Under the pieces are notes generated by a model. It did no database searches, was not told the origin of the DNA, and was given only the letters and a program-made list of their open reading frames with translations. A DNA stretch of 64,000 nucleotides from Rubrivirga sp046845755 (GTDB taxonomy: Bacteria; Bacteroidota; Rhodothermia; Rhodothermales; Rubricoccaceae): the NCBI RefSeq assembly GCF_046845755.1, contig NZ_CP177357.1:2294001-2358000 (forward strand). The letters are read 5' to 3'. Each line of letters opens with the position of its first letter. Position 1 is the first letter of the stretch. The position numbers were made by a program, and so were the translations under genes. Shown here piece by piece: positions 1 to 8,019 of this stretch.

Positions 1-428
1 CCGACGACGCCGTCGGGCAGCAGGACCTCGCGGACGAGCAGGTCGACGGCCGTGTCGGGCGGCGAGCAGACCTGCGTCACGAGATCGAGCGTGCCGGCGA
101 CGTAGACGTAGGCGGTGTCGCCGACGACCGTCGCCACGAGCGGGCGTGGGATAACGTCGCCGCCGAGCGCGATCGCCGTCGCGTCGTAGAGGACCTCGAC
201 GGCGCCGTCGGGCGTGACCCCGGCGACGAGCGCACTGTCGGCGACGGAGACCCGAATGCCGGGGCCGGTGTCGGCCACGAACGCGAGCGTCAGCGTGTCG
301 CCGACCGCGCGGCCGTCGGCGACGAGCAGGCCGCCCGTCGTGACGGTCCGCGAGGACTCGAAGGCGCAGTCGCCGAAGACGCACCCGCCCAGGGCGACAA
401 GGCAGAGCAGGAGGGCGGCGCGACGCAT
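1..428 (-). CDS. lipoprotein of unknown function, partial (runs off left edge)
   Basis: An open frame starts at the ATG at 428 and runs leftward out of the window without a stop, so only about 142 residues are seen. The N-terminus is a short basic-hydrophobic signal ending in LVALGGC, a plausible lipobox, so the protein is probably lipidated and exported. The rest is small, Asp/Val/Thr-rich and beta-like, and matches no family I recognise. It is transcribed leftward, as are the next four genes. The start is the only ATG beside the signal sequence. Confidence 0.6.
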   Translation of the reverse strand, partial: MRRAALLLCLVALGGCVFGDCAFESSRTVTTGGLLVADGRAVGDTLTLAFVADTGPGIRVSVADSALVAGVTPDGAVEVLYDATAIALGGDVIPRPLVATVVGDTAYVYVAGTLDLVTQVCSPPDTAVDLLVREVLLPDGVV

Positions 429-511
429 GGGCCAAAGATAGGAGCCCACCGCCCCCGGGCGAGGGCACGCCGGGGCGCCAGCCCGGCGCCGGAGGCCGAC
501 CGGACCGGGCG

Positions 512-1270
512 TCACGCCTCGACCTCCGCCAGCTCCGTCTCGATCGCCGCGCGGACGCGCGCCGACAGCTCGGCGGCGTCGCCGCGCCGCAGGCCGGCGG
601 TCGGGATGGGCGCCCCGACCACGCACCGCGTCGTGCCCGGCCAGGCGGTCTTGTCGGTCTGGGACAGGACGCCGGTCTGGCCGATGAGCGTGACCGGCAC
701 CACGGGTACGCCGGCCCGAATCGCGAGCACGAACGGGCCGCTCATGAACGGCTCCAGCGCGTGCGAGTGGCTCCGCCCGCCCTCGGGGTAGATCAGGACC
801 GAGTCGCCACCCCGGATCCGCTCGGCGGCGTGCTGGAGGTCGAGGACGGCCTGGCGGGGGTTGTCGCGGCGGATAAACAGACACGCCGTTTTTTCGAGCA
901 CCCAGCCCACGAGCGGCCACGCGCGCAGTTCGTGGCGGGCCATGTAGAGGAACGGCCGCGGCAGCCCCACCATCGCCGCCGGGATGTCGAGCGAGTTGAT
1001 GTGGTTCGAGGCGAACACGACGGGGCCGTCCGGCAGCGGGGCCCGGTAGACCGTCTCGACGCGGAAGCCGGACAGGCCCATGATGAACCGGGCCCACGGG
1101 TGCATCCAGGCGCGGAGTGTGCGCGCCGTCGGCGCCAGCGCCGAGTGGAGCACGAGCAGCGGGCTCATCGTCAGCGTGAAGAATGCAGCCCACACGACCA
1201 CCCAGCCGAACCACAGGCGATGGGCCAGCGACAGGCTCGGGGCGGTCGTCCGGGGGAGGGTGGCAGTCAC
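512..1270 (-). CDS. plsC: 1-acyl-sn-glycerol-3-phosphate acyltransferase (PlsC family)
   Basis: Transfers an acyl chain to the sn-2 position of lysophosphatidic acid, a membrane step of phospholipid synthesis. The 252-residue protein has a hydrophobic N-terminal segment (about residues 15-50). It shows the family's catalytic block NHINSLD (NHx4D, about residue 89) and the substrate-binding YPEGGRS block (about 161). The length is normal. It is a leftward single gene with 9 bp between its start and the stop of the upstream TIM-barrel gene, so cotranscription is likely. A related lysophospholipid acyltransferase is possible, since the family is broad. Confidence 0.88.
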   Translation of the reverse strand: MTATLPRTTAPSLSLAHRLWFGWVVVWAAFFTLTMSPLLVLHSALAPTARTLRAWMHPWARFIMGLSGFRVETVYRAPLPDGPVVFASNHINSLDIPAAMVGLPRPFLYMARHELRAWPLVGWVLEKTACLFIRRDNPRQAVLDLQHAAERIRGGDSVLIYPEGGRSHSHALEPFMSGPFVLAIRAGVPVVPVTLIGQTGVLSQTDKTAWPGTTRCVVGAPIPTAGLRRGDAAELSARVRAAIETELAEVEA

Positions 1271-1279
1271 GGCCGCAAG

Positions 1280-2047
1280 CTATCGTGCCGCCGCTCGCGC
1301 CGCGCGGATGAGCGCCGTCGCCGACGCCAGGCCGGAGGCGCGCACCGGCTTGGGCAGCCCATCGATCACGACGGGCCCGTCGAAGCCGCCCGCCGCGAGC
1401 GCTGCGAGATGGCCGGGCCACCCGACGGCGCCCTCCCCGATCTGCCGCTCCTCCCACGCGTCGCCGGGCACGCCGTCGCGAGCCCCGACGCAGGCGATCG
1501 CCGCGCCGGACGCGAGCACCGCCGCGAGCCCCTCGGCGGGCGGCTCCCCCTCGTCGAGCGCGTCGGCCGGCCGCCAGTCCGCCCCGACGGCCTCGTGGCC
1601 GACGTCGGCGAGCAGCGCCCCCAGCGCCGCGCCGGTCGGCGCGAGCGTGCCGGCCTCGTTGCGGACCGCCAGCGTCAGGCCGAGTGCCGCCGCGCGGTCG
1701 CCCGCTTGTGCCAGCGCCTCAGCGGAGCCCGGCCCGCCGAGCGCGCCGACGCGGATCAGCGAGCACCCGATCCGATCGCCGAAGGCGGCCACCTCCGCGA
1801 GCCGGTCGAGGTCGTTGAGCCAGGCCGCACGCGCCGACGCGGGCGCCTCGAACAGGCCCGGGTCGAGGGCGATCACCGGCAGGTCGTCGTCCTCCAGGCG
1901 CCGCCGGAGCGAGGCCTCGGCGATGTCGGGCACGCGCGCGCCGCCGAGCGACCGGAGCGCGACGCCGTCGAGCCCCCAGAACAGGGTGAGCTTGACCGCG
2001 CGCGCCGCGTCGGCGGTGGCGGCGTCGGTCGTCCAGGCAAGCGTCAT
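1280..2047 (-). CDS. TIM-barrel sugar phosphate isomerase/epimerase-like protein
   Basis: A 255-residue protein with alternating hydrophobic strands and helices. Segments such as LPVIALDPGLFE, GCSLIRVGALGG and LTLAVRNEAGTLAPTG resemble xylose-isomerase-like TIM barrels (AP_endonuc_2 superfamily). I chose the ATG at 2047 because it overlaps the stop of the upstream lipoprotein gene by four bases (ATGA), a sign of coupled translation; the frame is also open further upstream. The usual metal-binding Glu/Asp/His set is not complete by eye, so enzyme activity is uncertain. The substrate is unknown. Confidence 0.55.
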   Translation of the reverse strand: MTLAWTTDAATADAARAVKLTLFWGLDGVALRSLGGARVPDIAEASLRRRLEDDDLPVIALDPGLFEAPASARAAWLNDLDRLAEVAAFGDRIGCSLIRVGALGGPGSAEALAQAGDRAAALGLTLAVRNEAGTLAPTGAALGALLADVGHEAVGADWRPADALDEGEPPAEGLAAVLASGAAIACVGARDGVPGDAWEERQIGEGAVGWPGHLAALAAGGFDGPVVIDGLPKPVRASGLASATALIRAARAAAR

Positions 2048-2697
2048 CGAGCGGCGAGGGTGTCGGGCGGCGCCGTGTAGCGGGCGGCGCGCGTGATGGC
2101 GTCGACGAGGGCCGCCGCGAGCGCGGGGCCCTCGGCGTCGGGGACAGCGACGACGGGCAAGCCGTCGAGCGAGTCGGGCGCGGCGCCGACCGTGACGAGG
2201 CCTCGGACGAGCGCGCGGGGCCACAGCCCGGCCCCGAGCGGCTGGCGCAGGCCGTCGCGGCTGCGGGCGCCGCTCCAGAAGGCGACCATCACCGTCCGGT
2301 CCGGCATGCCCCCCCAGTGCGACCGCTCGACGACCACGCGGACCGCCTCGACGACGGCCGGCACAGCGTCCGACGCCAGCGGCACGGACACGACCACCAG
2401 CTCCGGCCGGCCGACGGGGTGCTCGCCGGGGACGAACCCGCCCACCATCGGCGGCGCGCCGACGGCGAACCGGGGCGACTCGGTCCTGAGGCTGTAGTCC
2501 CCGAACGGCGTGACGCCCGCCCGGCCAAGCGCGCGGCGCAGCGCCGCGGCCCGGTCGCCGGCCGCCAGCGAGTCGGCGGTCGCGGCGAGGGCACGGGCCG
2601 AGACCGGGGCGTCTGGGCCGGTCGGGAGCGCCGGCGGGCCGGTGCAGGCGGCCGCCAGCAGGGCGAGGGTGAGGGTCGCGAGGCGCATGGGCGTCAT
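2044..2697 (-). CDS. lipoprotein resembling a degenerate M28-type peptidase
   Basis: The N-terminus (MTPMRLATLTLALLAAAC) is a signal sequence ending in a LAAAC lipobox; the start may be the ATG at 2697 or the one at 2688. The body keeps the sequence rhythm of M28 aminopeptidases: a GGFVPGEHP strand, ELVVVSVPL where M28 proteins have the metal-binding His-x-Asp, then DRTVMVAFWSGA. The His/Asp/Glu ligands are missing, so a non-catalytic relative is likely. It is 217 residues, shorter than a full M28 domain. Its 3' end overlaps the next gene by ATGA. Function unknown. Confidence 0.5.
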   Translation of the reverse strand: MTPMRLATLTLALLAAACTGPPALPTGPDAPVSARALAATADSLAAGDRAAALRRALGRAGVTPFGDYSLRTESPRFAVGAPPMVGGFVPGEHPVGRPELVVVSVPLASDAVPAVVEAVRVVVERSHWGGMPDRTVMVAFWSGARSRDGLRQPLGAGLWPRALVRGLVTVGAAPDSLDGLPVVAVPDAEGPALAAALVDAITRAARYTAPPDTLAAR

Positions 2698-2734
2698 AAA
2701 AAAGGGGCCGCCCGGCAGTACACCGGGCGGCCCC
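2698..2734 (-). terminator. Rho-independent terminator of the outer membrane protein gene
   Basis: A perfect 12-bp GC stem (2704-2715 with 2723-2734) with a 7-nt loop is followed on the minus strand by six T residues (2703-2698). It lies just after the stop of the leftward gene ending at 2755, and its T-run touches the likely start of the next gene (2697). Confidence 0.9.
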
Positions 2735-2754
2735 ACACTGGACCGGAGTCGGAC

Positions 2755-3924
2755 CTAGTTGAAGCCGACCGCGAGGCCCGCCGTGAAGCCGATCGCCGGC
2801 TTCACCGAGTTGGACCCGCCGAGGGCGTAGCCGTACTCGGTGTACTCCTCCTGGACGCCGCCCTTGATGAAGAGCGAGGCCGGGAGGCTCGGCGGCGAGA
2901 TCCGGATGTACGGAGCGATCGTACCGGCGTGGCTACCGATCCCGGGGGCCGTGCCGATGCTCTCGACCGTCGGCGCCGAGTGGCGCGTCTGGATCTGGAG
3001 CGCCGCGCCCAGCTCGAAGAAGCTGAACTTGAAGCCGGCGCCGAACATGAAGTTCAGCAGGTCGTCGCCGTCGAGCGACGCCTCGTCGATCGCCGTGTCC
3101 GGATCGTCGTCGATGCCCTGGAGCAGGTACGCGTCGAGCCCGCCGAAGAGGCGGAACCGCTCGCTCGGGTAGTCGAAGTCGGCGCCGAACGTGATGGCGT
3201 CGCGGCCGTCCGAGTTCGCGAGCGTCGCCGGGAGGAGGATCGGCTTGAACGAGGCGTTGCCGGCGACGAGCGCGGTCGGCTGGACCGTGCCGCGGGCGTC
3301 GATCGAGAGCGGCTGCTCACCGAAGCCGGGGATGTTGGCGCGGGCCTGCTCGCCGTTCTCGCGCTCCGACCCGATGTCGAAGATGTAACCACCGTGGACG
3401 CCGACGACCTTGCCGCGGGCGGTCCCGAACACCTTGATGTTCTGGAGGCCGAAGTCGCTCTCGATGTCGCCGATGCCGTTCGTGAACTGCGAGGTGTTCG
3501 ACTCGCTGGCCACGAACTCGTTCTTGGCGACCGTCAGGAGGCCGCCGGCGCCGAGCCGGAAGGCCGGGAAGCTGATGAAGTTGATCTGCGCGCCGACGTT
3601 GACGCGCTGCGAGAGGATGTCACCGCCCTGCGTGGCGACCGAGATGTCGGTCGCGTCGCCGTCCGTGCCCCAGATCTCCTCGGCCTCACCGTAGGCGTAC
3701 GAGGCCCACAGCTTGATGGGGGCCTCGGCGACCGGGCGGCCGAGCGCGTACGTGTCGGACGTGATGGAGCGGGTGTCCACCGCCGTGGCCGTCTCGAAGA
3801 CGCCCGGGGTGGCGTTCTCGACCGCGGGCGTGTCGGAGTTCTTCTTCTTCTTGTCGTCGTCGTCGCCGGGCGTGCCGAGCGCGAGCGATCCGGCCAACAG
3901 GCCAACGAGTGCCAGGTGGAGCAT
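2755..3924 (-). CDS. outer membrane beta-barrel protein
   Basis: A 389-residue secreted protein. The signal sequence (MLHLALVGLLAGSLALG) is followed by an acidic/lysine stretch (GDDDDKKKKNSD). About a dozen amphipathic strands follow with alternating aromatic residues (WASYAYGEAEE, INFISFPAFRLGAGG, APYIRISPPS, ASLFIKGGVQ). It ends in GLAVGFN, typical of a barrel closing strand. The ATG at 3924 was chosen over upstream in-frame codons because the signal peptide starts there. The frame opens far from other genes and ends at a strong terminator, so it is probably a well-expressed single gene. I cannot name the substrate or family. Confidence 0.75.
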   Translation of the reverse strand: MLHLALVGLLAGSLALGTPGDDDDKKKKNSDTPAVENATPGVFETATAVDTRSITSDTYALGRPVAEAPIKLWASYAYGEAEEIWGTDGDATDISVATQGGDILSQRVNVGAQINFISFPAFRLGAGGLLTVAKNEFVASESNTSQFTNGIGDIESDFGLQNIKVFGTARGKVVGVHGGYIFDIGSERENGEQARANIPGFGEQPLSIDARGTVQPTALVAGNASFKPILLPATLANSDGRDAITFGADFDYPSERFRLFGGLDAYLLQGIDDDPDTAIDEASLDGDDLLNFMFGAGFKFSFFELGAALQIQTRHSAPTVESIGTAPGIGSHAGTIAPYIRISPPSLPASLFIKGGVQEEYTEYGYALGGSNSVKPAIGFTAGLAVGFN

Positions 3925-4090
3925 AAGTGTGAACCTCAGTGAGGGGAGTCGGGGGGATAGGAAAGCGGGCGGCCGGTGGGGGGCCGCTGGTCCGTTCCAA
4001 AGCACAGGGCCTCCCGGGGTTCCGTGGAGAGCGCAGGAACGTCACAAACGCCCTGTTTTCCGCAGTCTATGGGCGCGCGGGCGGGCGGGC

Positions 4091-4098
4091 TACCTTCC
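4091..4098 (+). promoter_or_regulatory. probable -7 promoter element (TACCTTCC)
   Basis: TACCTTCC about 20 nt before the ATG at 4118 fits the TAnnTTTG-like -7 element of Bacteroidota sigma-A promoters with two mismatches. No convincing -33 TTG is seen at the ideal distance. Confidence 0.4.
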
Positions 4099-4117
4099 CG
4101 GACGCCTCCCCCACCCC

Positions 4118-5887
4118 ATGGACTCCCCGGCCCGCGCCGCCCAGGCCCTCCTCGACCGCGAGCGCTCCCTGCTCGATGCGCTCGGCGCGCTCCTCGACCG
4201 AACGGCCGCCCCCGACGCCACGCGCCGGCGGCTCGCCGACCTGGCCTCGGCGCTCGACGAGCTGTTCCTGCTCGTCGTCGCCGGCGAGTTCAACGCGGGC
4301 AAGTCGACCGTCGTCAACGCGCTCTTCGGGCGCCGGGTGATGGAGGAAGGGCCCGTCCCGACCACCGACAAGATCACCGTCCTGCGCCACGGCGAATCCG
4401 ACGCGACGCACCGCCGCGGCGACTTCGTGACCGAGCGCCGGCTCGACCACCCTCTCCTCGAAGGCCTGTCCGTCGTCGACACGCCGGGCACGAACTCGAT
4501 CGTCCTCGAGCACCAGGCGCTGACGGAGGACTTCATCCCGCGCGCCGACCTCGTCTTGTTTGTCACGAGCTACGACCGGCCGCTGTCCGAGTCGGAGCGC
4601 CAGTTTCTGGAGTACATCCGGGGCGCGTGGGGCAAGCGGCTCGTCGTCGTCGTCAACAAGGCCGACCTGGCGGAGACCGAGGCGGCGCTGGCACAGGTCC
4701 TCGACCACGTCCGCGACGGGCTGGCGCGGATCTTCGCCGAGGCCGGGCTCACCGACGCCCGCCCGCCGATCCTCTTCCCCGTCGCCGGGCGGCTGGCGCT
4801 CCAGGCCAAGCTCGACCACGACACCGACGCGGCCGTCCACGCCGACCCGCGCTGGCAGGCCTCCCGCTTCGCGCCGTTCGAGCGGTTCCTGACCGAGACG
4901 CTGACCGACGACGCCCGCGTCGCCCTCAAGCTGACGGCCCCGCTCGACGCCGCGCGGACGCTCCTCGCCGACGTGTCGGCTCGCCTCGACGACCAACGTG
5001 GGGTGCTGGCGTCGGACGAACTGGAGATCGCCGCGCTGAACGGCCGCTTCGCCGAGGTCCGCGCCGGGATGGACGAGACCGTCGCCCGCGCGGTCGCCGA
5101 CGTGGACCGCGAGCTGCTCGAGATGGAGACGCGCGGCGTCCGCTTTCTCGACGACACGATCCGGGTGTCGCGGCTGAACCTGATCCGCGACCGCAACGCG
5201 TTCCGGGAGGAGTTCGAGCGCCAGGTCGTCCGCGACGCCGAGCGCCGGATTGAGACGCGCCTGGGCGAGGCCGCCGACGCCGTGCTCCGCCGCGTGTTCG
5301 AGCTGTGGAACGAGACGTACACCCGGCTGGCGGACCTGCGCCGCGACGACGCGACGGCCCAGGGCGGCTTCATGTACGACCGCGAGGAGGTCCTGCGCGA
5401 CGTGTTGCGCGAGGCCAAGCGGACCATCGACCAGTACGACATGGGCGAGGAGGCCCGGCGCCTGCTCGAGAATGCACGGTCCGCGCTGACGATGGGCGGG
5501 GCCGCGGCCGTCGGCGTCGGGGCGGTCGCCGTGGTCCTCATCGCCACGACGGCGTTCGACGTGACCGGCGGGATCGTCGCGGCGGGGGCCCTCGCGACGC
5601 TCGGCTTTATCGTGCTCCCCGCCCAGCGCCGCCGGGCCGTCCGCGAGTTCTCGGCGCGCGTCTCGACGTTGCGCCAGGAGCTGCGCTCGGGCCTGGAGCG
5701 CGAACTCGACTCCGAGGTCGACGACGCCATCGGCAAGGTCCGCGCGCTGGTCCGGCCGGTCGCCAAGCTGGCGCTCGACGCGCGCGCCGCGCTCGACGCG
5801 CAGGCCGCCGACGCCGCCCGCCTGTCCGCCGAGGCCGACGCCTTGCGCGCCGACGTCCGTGCAGGCTATGGAGAGGTGGAGGGCTAG
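4118..5887 (+). CDS. bacterial dynamin-like GTPase
   Basis: A membrane-remodelling GTPase of 589 residues. The G domain begins with GEFNAGKST (P-loop, about residue 57), followed by VVDTPGTNS (G3, about 125) and VVNKADL (G4, about 182). After a long helical stalk, two closely spaced hydrophobic segments (about 458-500) form a paddle-like membrane anchor, followed by a basic patch (AQRRRAV) and a C-terminal coiled helix. The layout matches single bacterial dynamin-like proteins. The ATG at 4118 follows a -7-like TACCTTCC. It is monocistronic and convergent with the antiporter gene. Confidence 0.88.
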   Translation: MDSPARAAQALLDRERSLLDALGALLDRTAAPDATRRRLADLASALDELFLLVVAGEFNAGKSTVVNALFGRRVMEEGPVPTTDKITVLRHGESDATHRRGDFVTERRLDHPLLEGLSVVDTPGTNSIVLEHQALTEDFIPRADLVLFVTSYDRPLSESERQFLEYIRGAWGKRLVVVVNKADLAETEAALAQVLDHVRDGLARIFAEAGLTDARPPILFPVAGRLALQAKLDHDTDAAVHADPRWQASRFAPFERFLTETLTDDARVALKLTAPLDAARTLLADVSARLDDQRGVLASDELEIAALNGRFAEVRAGMDETVARAVADVDRELLEMETRGVRFLDDTIRVSRLNLIRDRNAFREEFERQVVRDAERRIETRLGEAADAVLRRVFELWNETYTRLADLRRDDATAQGGFMYDREEVLRDVLREAKRTIDQYDMGEEARRLLENARSALTMGGAAAVGVGAVAVVLIATTAFDVTGGIVAAGALATLGFIVLPAQRRRAVREFSARVSTLRQELRSGLERELDSEVDDAIGKVRALVRPVAKLALDARAALDAQAADAARLSAEADALRADVRAGYGEVEG

Positions 5888-5950
5888 CGGGACCGTCAGC
5901 GGGCTTCCAGGACGTGGGACGCTTGCGGTGTCCGCTCGCGCTCGTGCGGG

Positions 5951-7285
5951 TCAGCCGCCCTCCCCCGCCGCCGCCTTCGCCTCCTCGCCGCGCGCGCGGC
6001 GGCTGTACCACCGCATCACCGGCGTCACCGACAGGCCGTGGACGACGATGCTGACGGCGATCGTGGTGAGCACGAGCCCGAGCAGTAGATCCGCGAAGCC
6101 GTCGTTGAGGCCGTGCGTCTCGGCGTACATGAGGTAGTACACCGACCCGATGCCGCGGACGCCGAACCACGCGATCAGCTCGCGCTGGAGCCCAGTCGTG
6201 TGGGAGCCCGCCATCCCGATCCACACCGCGAGCGGCCGGACGACGAGGAGGCAGGCCGGGACGAACCACAGCGCGTCGACGGTCCAGTTGGCCCGGTGCA
6301 ACAGCGCGCCGACCAAGACCACGAGCGCGACGGCGCCGATCCGCTCGAGCTGCTCCGCGAACCCGAGCACCGCCGAGGCCATGTAGGCCGGCGCCGCGTG
6401 TTCGTCGACGGCGACCTCCTCCTGCTCGCCCTCGCGCGCCATCGCCTCGACGTCCGCGGCCGCCTCGTCCCCGGTCTCGCGCCGCTCCTCGAACCGCAGC
6501 GCCAGCCCGGCCGCGAACGCCGCCAGAAAGGCGTACGTCGAGAGCAGCAGCGCCACGCCGTACGCGAGCGCGACGAGACCGAGGGCCAGGAAGTCGTCCG
6601 AGCCGACGGCCTCGCGGTGCGTCCGCCGCAGGTACACGACGAGCCGCCCGACCGCCATCCCGAGCGCCGCCCCGATCGCCAGCCCGCCGAGCACGGCCCA
6701 CACCACATCGACCCCCAGCCACCGGCCCAGGTTCGGCCCGAGGTCGTGGAGCCCGAGCAGGCCCAACCCCAGCATCACAAACGGGAACGCGGCGCCGTCG
6801 TTGAAGCCCGCCTCGCCGGTCAGCGAGAACCGGAGCCGGTCGGTGTCGTCGGGGTTCTCGATCTGGACGTCCGACGCCAGCACGGGGTCGGTCGGCGCGA
6901 GCACGGCGCCGAGCAGGACGGCCGCGCCGATCGGCAGGCCCAGCCCGAACACGCCGAGCGCGGCGATCCCGGCGACGGTCAGCGTCATCGAGACGGTCGC
7001 CAGCCGGAGAGGCAGCTTCCACCGCCCGTCGCTGAGCGGCGTCCGCAGCTTGAGGCCCGCCGCGAACAGCGACAGGATGACGGCGATCTCGGTGAGCACC
7101 TCCAGCACGCCGGCCTGGTCGATCGGGTCGATGACGAGCAATCCGATGCCGAGCGGGCCAATCCCGAGCCCGACCAGCAGGTAGAGCTGGGCCGACGACA
7201 GCGGGAGCCGCGTGAGCGACGTCTTGGCCAGCGCCATCAGCGTCAGCAAGAGGCCGGCGATGACGAACCAGGTGGCGAAGGGCAT
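5951..7285 (-). CDS. cation:proton antiporter (CPA1, NhaP-type)
   Basis: An integral inner-membrane protein of 444 residues with about 12 hydrophobic segments. It contains the CPA1 signatures GAVLAPTDPVLASDVQ (about residue 130) and GEAGFNDGAAFP, with the paired Asn-Asp of electroneutral Na+/H+ exchangers. An acidic cytosolic loop (about 275-305, MAREGEQEEVAVDEH) may serve in regulation. It should exchange Na+ or K+ for H+ in pH and salt homeostasis. The gene ends 63 bp from the convergent dynamin gene. Ion choice cannot be read from sequence. Confidence 0.85.
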   Translation of the reverse strand: MPFATWFVIAGLLLTLMALAKTSLTRLPLSSAQLYLLVGLGIGPLGIGLLVIDPIDQAGVLEVLTEIAVILSLFAAGLKLRTPLSDGRWKLPLRLATVSMTLTVAGIAALGVFGLGLPIGAAVLLGAVLAPTDPVLASDVQIENPDDTDRLRFSLTGEAGFNDGAAFPFVMLGLGLLGLHDLGPNLGRWLGVDVVWAVLGGLAIGAALGMAVGRLVVYLRRTHREAVGSDDFLALGLVALAYGVALLLSTYAFLAAFAAGLALRFEERRETGDEAAADVEAMAREGEQEEVAVDEHAAPAYMASAVLGFAEQLERIGAVALVVLVGALLHRANWTVDALWFVPACLLVVRPLAVWIGMAGSHTTGLQRELIAWFGVRGIGSVYYLMYAETHGLNDGFADLLLGLVLTTIAVSIVVHGLSVTPVMRWYSRRARGEEAKAAAGEGG

Positions 7286-7368
7286 CGGGGAGGGTCGGAG
7301 GGCGGGCCACTACGCAGCGCCCGAGGCGCCGGTCCCCTGCGGGCCCGGACCGGGCACCCCCTGACCGT

Positions 7369-8019
7369 TTAGCCCACCTCGGTCGCCAGCTGGCGCAGGA
7401 AGTCCCGGATGAACGCGTCGCGGCGCTCGGCCTCGGCGCGGCCCGCCGCCGTCCGCATCGTCGCGGAAAGCCGGAGCAGCTTGGCCTGGACATGATCGGT
7501 CGCCCAGCGCCGGTCGTCGAGCGCTCGCGTCGGCGGCTCGGCCGGGACCGGGTCGGTCGGGTGCAGGAGCGCCGAGCCCATCGCCCCGGCCGTCGCGTAC
7601 AGCCGGGCGATGCCAATCGCGCCGAGCGCGTCGAGCCGGTCGGCGTCCTGCACGACCGCCGCCTCGACCGTGCGCGGCTCGATGCCCGCCGAAAAACTGT
7701 GGGCCTCGATGGCGTGCGCGACCGCCGCCAGCCGGTCGCCCGGGAAGCCCTCCGCCGCCAGCCACGCGGTCGCCGCGTCCGCCGCCAGCGTCGACGCCCG
7801 CCGACGGTCTGGCGAGTCCTTGGGGACCGTCACCACGTCGTGGAGCCAGGCGGCCGGGACGACGACACCGAGGTCGGCGCCCTCCGCCTCCGCGAGTCGG
7901 CGCGCGGCCCGGACGACGCGGCGGACGTGGCCGAGGTCGTGCGCCGCGTCGCCCGCCATCTCGGCGGCGACGTGCGCCTCACACCGGGCGGACCAGTCGG
8001 CGATCTCGGCCGGGCTCAC
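7369..8019 (-). CDS. HD-domain phosphohydrolase
   Basis: 216 residues. The metal-binding HD pattern is visible: HDLGHVRRVV (about 25), then AAWLHDVV (the HD pair, about 54), HAIEAHSF and VQDADRLDALG (about 112-122). This fits soluble predicted HD phosphohydrolases of the YedJ/YpgQ type, which act on nucleotides or other phosphate esters. The start is GTG at 8019, overlapping the leuS stop as GTGA, so translation is likely coupled to leuS. The longer upstream frame is only a shadow of leuS. Substrate unknown. Confidence 0.8.
   Translation of the reverse strand: MSPAEIADWSARCEAHVAAEMAGDAAHDLGHVRRVVRAARRLAEAEGADLGVVVPAAWLHDVVTVPKDSPDRRRASTLAADAATAWLAAEGFPGDRLAAVAHAIEAHSFSAGIEPRTVEAAVVQDADRLDALGAIGIARLYATAGAMGSALLHPTDPVPAEPPTRALDDRRWATDHVQAKLLRLSATMRTAAGRAEAERRDAFIRDFLRQLATEVG

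Noticed and set aside
761..2080. 439-residue plus-strand open frame opposite plsC and the TIM-barrel gene
   Set aside because: Antisense shadow rich in Arg/Gly/Ala from high GC; the minus-strand proteins have clear motifs.
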